Notes under the pieces: generated by a model
Told to the model about the DNA's origin: nothing
Database searches by the model: none
What the model saw: the letters and a program-made list of their open reading frames with translations, nothing else
Position numbers and translations under genes: made by a program
Shown: in pieces, positions 58,114 to 64,000 of the stretch
Numbering within the stretch: the first letter of the stretch is position 1
Layout: the number at the start of each line of letters is the position of its first letter
Origin: Echinococcus granulosus
Taxonomy: Eukaryota; Platyhelminthes; Cestoda; Cyclophyllidea; Taeniidae
NCBI RefSeq assembly: GCF_000524195.1
Contig: NW_020170469.1
Coordinates: 270,991-334,990 of the forward strand
DNA length: 64,000 nt
Reading direction: 5' to 3'

Positions 58114-61100
58114 ATGGAATGCATGAAACCAGGTAGTCAACACGAGCTTGTGAAGAAATATTTCAGGATCGTGCATGAGAGTATGTCAAAAGTGGGTAAG
58201 AAAAAGGAATGGCTGAAGGAGTTTGGTGAGAATAAAACAGACTTCCAACGCGTTTGTTATCTCCTCAGGGCTTTGGAAGCTGCTAATGCCGGTGTGTACA
58301 GCTTCTAAATAGATTTTTGGAATAAAAAGTTGCTATTGGAACTATTCTAGTAGAAGCTGTTTGCCTGGACTTATAGTGAAGGCCGGTATAGAAGTGCTTG
58401 GACTGCCGTTCACAAGAGAGGCGATGGCGAGGTTCAATGGCAAGTCGGATGAGGCATCGACGCGGATACGGGAGTCTAGCAACCGGTTGTGGGAATCACG
58501 CAAAGTGATGAAAGCACTTGCATTTTATACAGCCGCACTCTTTCACGCGGCTTCGGATTCTGCAAGGGCTCTGGCTTTGGGGAATCGTTCCTGTGTTCTA
58601 TTCAGCTTAAATTGCTTCGAGGAGGCTGCTGCAGATGCAAGCGAGGCACTCAAGGTAGTCACTGTTGCCATAACTTTGTGTACATTTTCTTGTAGTATTA
58701 GCTTGTGAAGTTGAAACGGTAAGAATTTTCAAGTGATATCGAATGATAGTATCTATCGTATTTGAATAATGAGCAAAAGCATAGTACGTGTGTAGCTTTC
58801 ACTATCTGATTTTAAATGGTGAACATTTCGTTTTTCCTATCATCTTCTGCAGCTACTTCCACGCATACATACATACATCTTCCACTTAGAATTATCAAGA
58901 CAACAGCGGCTACTTAGAACGGCCTCCTTCACTTCTTCCACGGTGATTAAATTTTGACGTCTGATGTGGGTTAGTGTAGTCAGCTTTCCTCACGCGTAGC
59001 GATGTGATCCTAAAAATACTGGGCTTATCAAAACACTATTTCTACACGGTATTCGTCACTTCTGTACTGCTTACAAGGAAAAGGCTGTCTTGGCACTGAG
59101 TGTGGCCTAAGTTTCCGAAATTACGTATATTTACAAATGGTTCATCCCTTAATTCTATGCATGCACAGCTTGAAGTTTTAGGATCATTTGGGGCTCTCAC
59201 GCTCCGGCTGAATGTTTCCTAGGATAAATGGCTGTCAAGGTTGCTATTTGGAACAGCACAATGGACGGAATCGTGAATCACCGATAGACATACGTATAGT
59301 CGTCTTCGAGGCGTCTGCACCCTTTAACTGCTCTACTGCTGGGGAATCTGCCACCGTTCATGCCGTGCTTCAAATCCCCGCAGCGGTTCAGTTAATGTGG
59401 GGCTTTGTTCGTTATCTGACGCTGTTTCACGCGCATATCCGCTAGCACTGTTGTATGTCATCTTGGTGAACAATGTCTGGACTGGCCTACGCACGATGTG
59501 CACTGGTTATTGTGGGTATTAGTAGGACACAATTATCATTCATTACCGTAGGTGACACCACTTTTTTGGTATCTTTCTTTAAACCTTTTAAGAGATTGCG
59601 TTCTGAATTGAACAGCAATTGTAGTAGTGGAGACATCATTTGGAACCCATAATGCCTGCATTTTTAGATGCACTATTAGGTCAAATTCTACCAGGCCTTC
59701 TTCTCATTTTTGACACTGCACTCAATGCTTCTCGTAGTCATTCCTCCGTTTTATCATCATAAGATGATCAGATGTATCAAATCCACCTGTGAGACATTCA
59801 ATATTTTTCCTAAATTTTGTGAATTACCTTATTAAGTCTCATCGGCAAATCACATTATCGAGGTTTAACTTTGAACTTCTCGGGGTCATACGATGCTTTT
59901 TCTACGGTAAGCGCATTTGTATAATGATATCCATTTGTAGGAAAATTGACCTAAAAGTAGAACCATCTAATAAAGCGTGAAGAAACTCAGTGCTCACTCT
60001 TTTCCACCTTGATGTTAATTTTGTGATCCCTGCTAGCCTAATTGGGGTGCTTTCAGTTTCTCGCAATGTGGGGACGTCTTTTATTTGTTGATTTTCAGGA
60101 TTAAATGTCTTCAAATGAATATCTTATTTGGTTTGTTCATTAGTATTTTTTCAAACCTTGCTTCTCTCCTTTGCTGGCCATTATTTACAAAACTCGAAAT
60201 TGGAACAGTTGGCCTGTGTTTACCCATCTACAGTGGGCACCTTCCTTCTGTGACGCTTAAGCGCAGTATCCAGGCAGTGAATGTAGGGTTTCCGCTTGTT
60301 TAAAGCATACAAACCTTTTTATTATCGAGGTACACGAAAGACTGTAGGGCTATTAGGTGGATTGTAAAAGATTAAATTGCATTCTCCTACGCGTACATTG
60401 ATGGTTTCGGTAATGAAATCCTTTCTGTAAATACTCAATCTTGATTACAAATGAACTACTTCAGAAACAGAAGGGCATTCATTTAGGGATGTAAATGAGC
60501 CAACCTGTTGAATTGACTCATTTCTACACCACTTCCCCTTCCTAGTTGGGCTTTCCACAGTCAAAGGCCGCACGTCTGCACATCCGCATAGCCCAATGCC
60601 ATCAGCGACGGAATCACCTGCCGGAGGCAAGACAGCACTTCCAGGAAGCCATCAGCCTCCTCGATCATTCTGAAGTCTCTATGAAGACCTTGCTTCTACC
60701 ACTGGCTAAACGCGGGTTATTGGAATGCAGTGCGGAACGGGAGAAGACGAAGTCGATGCACCCATCCCCCTCTGAATCTGTCTGGAAGTGCATTCGTTAC
60801 GAACCTCCGAAGTTTTCAAAATCCCAGGCAATTAAGGCGACGAAGGAGCTTATTGATGATACATCGGAGACTTCTTGCCGTCTGCTCTCTGCACCAGATG
60901 GAACTGTTCGCCTAAGGAATACCGGTCGCAAACGCGGTTGGACGCTTGAAGTTACAAGGAACGTTTCTGTTGGTAAAAGCATTCTCTAGAGAGGGTCCTA
61001 ATTTTTAACTCCTAAATACAGTCCAATCTAGAAATCCTGGCTTGATATCTGTGTCAGGCTCTAGAATTATTCTCCAATGCATTCATTCTGTTTCAAATAC

Positions 61101-61930
61101 TCAACAAATTGAAATTTTTACTTCTCTGCTATTACAATCATTGTACGGGAAAGTTATTTGAGGAGAGGGCTTGTCACTGCCATTGAAGCAGCCTAGAACA
61201 GTTTGCTCCACTTCGTCATTGCAGCAAAGTGACGCATTCAAGCTTCCCCATATTCATTGCTGCAATCCAGAGAGTCCTGGACTTCTTTATCAAGGCATTT
61301 CACTCAATGCAGCATTGACTTACTCTGTACCGGCCGAAAGGCAAAAGTTATCTTGATATGGAGTGCTCAACTGTCTGTTCTTGTGGCCTTGGTTGATTGT
61401 GCCCCCTTGTACAATGTTGCCACGCAACAGACCGTGGCAAAAAGCCCCATTTTTTGCCAGTGTCCCGATCTGTGACAGTTCAAAGTCAAGTGAAGTTTGC
61501 CTAGGTATTTGCTCAAATATCAAATCTGACGGACAGACTTGGCACTCACTACTACTAAGTGTTGTATCGTCACCAAGGCACTCCCTTTTGCGGATTGAAC
61601 ACCTCTCAACCAAACGGGCAGATTTCCCTGAAAATTGTGTCATCAGATCGACTGTGCGAGAAGGCCTGCACTCACGAATGCGATTCTGTCTCGAGAGATC
61701 CACCCTTGTCTACGTTGGCCTGCCCCCACATTCCCATTCGTTGACGTTTCTCCCCTTCCCTATGAGCTAATCATTGATGAGTGTGTTTGCCTTGTTTGTG
61801 TTTTTTAGGTGAGGTTCTCATAGTTGACAAGCCATATGCCTCCGTTCTGGTGAAGGAGTTCCTTCACATGTATTGCTACCACTGCTACAACCGATGCTTC
61901 AACCTCAAACCTTGCAGTGGCTGCTCTTTC
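58114..61930 (+). CDS. SMYD4: SMYD4-like TPR/MYND/SET-family protein, 3' part missing
   Basis: Exons 58114-58291, 58377-58654, 60546-60972 and 61809-61930 join with consistent phases (1, 0, 1, 0). Exon 1 starts at ATG 58114 (a second in-frame ATG follows at 58123). Exons 2-3 hold TPR-like helices (ESSNRLWESRKVMKALAFYT; ALALGNRSCVLFSLNCFEEA; RLHIRIAQCHQRRNHLPEAR). The end of exon 3 and exon 4 match the SMYD4 split SET start (GWTLEVTRNVSVGEVLIVDK) followed by the first half of a MYND zinc finger (YCYHCYNRC...CSGC). The order TPR, SET-N, MYND is typical of SMYD4, a lysine-methyltransferase family. Exon 4 ends TTC|GTAAGT, so the rest of MYND and the SET core lie further on, beyond what I could place. 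Enzyme activity cannot be judged without the SET core. Confidence 0.82.
58655..60545 (+). other. SMYD4-like intron 2
   Basis: Donor AAG|GTAGTC and acceptor TTCCTAG, phase 0, about 1.9 kb. Only scattered frames without domains. Confidence 0.7.
60973..61808 (+). other. SMYD4-like intron 3
   Basis: Donor TTG|GTAAAA and acceptor TTTTTTAG, phase 1. Overlapping frames on both strands (61320-61770) are not needed by the protein. Confidence 0.7.
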
Positions 61931-64000
61931 GTAAGTGATCCCATGTCGGTGCAAACTTGTTGCCAGTGTTGTCCTTGTTCTGTGAGTCTTTAGTGCGCCC
62001 CTGTAGCTCCACCTCGTTAGCTGTTTGTAACACTATCGGCAGTGTGGGGGTGGTCGTCGTTAGAGTAATTGTATGGCCAGCTGCAAAATCCCATCGTTTG
62101 GGTAATTCACTGACGAGAGAGGGAAGACATCTGGTGTGGGGATTCAAATGAGCTCAGACTTACAATAGAAGGACTGTGCACAACACCTCAACTGTCGGTG
62201 ATCCCCTTTGTTTCCAGCTCCACCTAGAGGCCATTAATGAGGTGAGGACAAGTTTGTAAGTGTAACAAAAATCGTCCTCAAAGTGATTCACAACCATGAC
62301 CTGAGGACACGGCACGATCTTTGATGCTACTTTCCCGCAAATGCCCATAAAAACGTGAATGGCTCACGCAGTGTGATTTTCCTTGGCATCCTGGCACCAC
62401 TCCTCGAATGTATCCCCTCTACTACGCTACTGTCTGTACAGCAGACAACGTGATGTTTGCAAATACCATCACCCGCCTTTGCAAATCCATCTACTTATCT
62501 TTGTTCCTGTCTTGTGGTTAGTTGCAATGAGTAGGAAGACTCGAGAGGGTCGAAGCTGGAAAGTGGATGATGCAGAAAATGTTTTTGGTGTTCGATGCCG
62601 TGGAGCTGGTGTGCGTTTGTTTCTTTTTCTCAATCCTGGCCACGGTGGTTCCCAGAACACCACCACAGCAGTCACTCGTGTGCGTCGCCAGTCAGTCTGT
62701 AGAACACCTGCCTGGTTGTAGACGTCTGATCGACGCACAGTACATCGCAAAGCGGCACATGAACAGGAGTAGTTTTAAGGAGTTAGAGTACGTTGGCCAT
62801 GAAGACACAGCTAGGATGTGCTAGTGAGGATGGTTCATGCGTCCAATCAAGAATTTTGTACCAAGACTTTGCATAACTTAATTGACAAGCTAAATATTTT
62901 GTGGATGTTGGGATTCTCAGCGGAAGAAGGCGAAGGGGGAGAAGAAGTAGTGGAACTTTCACCTAAAATGTCTGCGCTCGATTGTGTGAGTCCGTGATTC
63001 CCAGTTTGATATCCACGCTCCACGTAGACACCACACGTGCCTTTCCATTATCGCCCATTCGTGGCACCGTGATTGTATACCTCCAGTGGATGGATAATCG
63101 CGATTAGCGACTTTTGTAGATCTCGATCACTTGTGTCTTCTTCAAGTTGATGGTCGAATTGTTTGTCTACTGGAGGCTATTCACAGTCTATGTTAGTCTT
63201 CGAATTTCCCAATTCGAGATATAAATGACCATTAACAGCGTGTTATGTGCGGGTTGATTGTCCCCACTTACAAAGTATTGAATTACGCTAACAACGCCTG
63301 TGGAGTCCAAAATTCCACATTGAGGTGGAAATTGTGCTGGCTGATTGACCTCCTTCTCTAGCTCCATGGAACCACCTCAGCTGCTATTCGCTGCTGCATG
63401 CACCAGTTCTAGAACCCTCCAATCTGCCCTCCCTTCAGTCCTCGTGGTTGTGGCTGTGGTCAGTTGGACATGCGTAGCACTCTGTGTCCATTACACCAGA
63501 ACGGTCAACTTCCAATTTCACGAATTAATACAACGACGCTCAACACTGTCACCACTACTGGGCAAACATACCGATGAGAGTGAAGTCTCCAATGGCATTT
63601 CTTTTGTCGATTGTGCAGTCACGTGCATTTCGGAGTGACAACTCATACCACATACCAAATTGAAAGGGTAGCTGATTAGTCAGGCGGGGATGGTGACGAA
63701 CCGTGCCCACTTAAGAACGAAGGAGGTGAATGTGGTCGTGGTAGGTGCGCACTGAAGATGAATGGAGTTCTTGTGGTCGAGTGAATTGCTGCCTGTCAGA
63801 GTCAACTGTCATTGCTCATCTCTACGCTCACAGTGAGCCTAATACGACAACATCACGTTGAAGTTTATGGTGGCAAAAATGTCACTTTCTAGTCACGAGG
63901 AAGGCACTCGGTTGCGAAGTGCATTGTGGGGACTCATTTTCATTGCATTGCCCAAGAATGGACATCCTTTACGGTGGGTTCATTTCGTGCAACCGATCGT
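61931..64000 (+). other. region after the MYND half, remaining SMYD4 exons not resolved
   Basis: The gene should continue here or beyond the window. A stretch near 62410-62480 translates as RYCLYSRQ...RDVCKYHHPP, faintly like a MYND C-terminal half (YCSxxC...YHxxEC) but with key cysteines replaced and a phase that does not fit exon 4. No SET-core motif (NCSPN / NHSC type) was found. Confidence 0.35.

Overview
The window is eukaryotic nuclear DNA. The likely source is a flatworm (Platyhelminthes), possibly a tapeworm: coding exons are short and separated by GT...AG introns, tiny introns of 39, 46 and 73 bp sit beside kilobase ones, intergenic DNA is AT-rich, and the developmental regulators carry long low-complexity inserts. 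The taxon is inferred from gene architecture, not proven. There are no bacterial operons, CRISPR arrays or recognisable tRNA/rRNA genes. Three 100-N runs are assembly gaps.

Layout. 1-23 kb: no supported gene; AT-rich DNA, copies of a ~0.9 kb dispersed repeat in both orientations, and a GC- and GA-rich, CCAAT- and GATA-containing block (19.6-22.4 kb) that may be the control region of the next gene. 23.1-29.3 kb (+): a FOG/U-shaped (ZFPM) type GATA cofactor, rebuilt from six exons with matching phases (split PR-like domain, C2HC and C2H2 fingers, PLDLR CtBP-type motif). 30.3-30.95 kb (-): ribosomal protein L9 (uL6) with a 39-bp intron and a 46-bp 5'UTR intron. 31.5-31.9 kb: LTR copy with 4-bp target duplication. 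32.3-35.4 kb: two more dispersed repeats. 35.9-48.3 kb (-): a COE/EBF (Collier/Olf/EBF) transcription factor rebuilt from eleven exons covering the N-terminus, the DNA-binding domain with its zinc knuckle, the IPT domain and the HLH; the last exon(s) were not found. 49.5-50.15 kb: GC-rich block with three inverted CCAAT boxes, a candidate COE promoter. 52.77-53.69 kb: LTR retrotransposon with a Ty3/gypsy-type gag, interrupted by a gap. 53.84-54.07 kb: exon resembling SMYD4 exon 1. 54.67-56.55 kb (+): a six-exon gene of unknown function. 58.1-61.93 kb and probably beyond (+): a SMYD4-like TPR/MYND/SET protein, incomplete here.

How they fit together. FOG and COE are both developmental transcriptional regulators and lie in a gene-poor, repeat-rich region, with the compact RPL9 gene between them. 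FOG runs towards RPL9 and COE (convergent). The two right-hand genes run on the plus strand away from COE. FOG proteins bind GATA factors, and the FOG locus itself carries clustered GATAAG sites, which suggests a feedback loop (inference).
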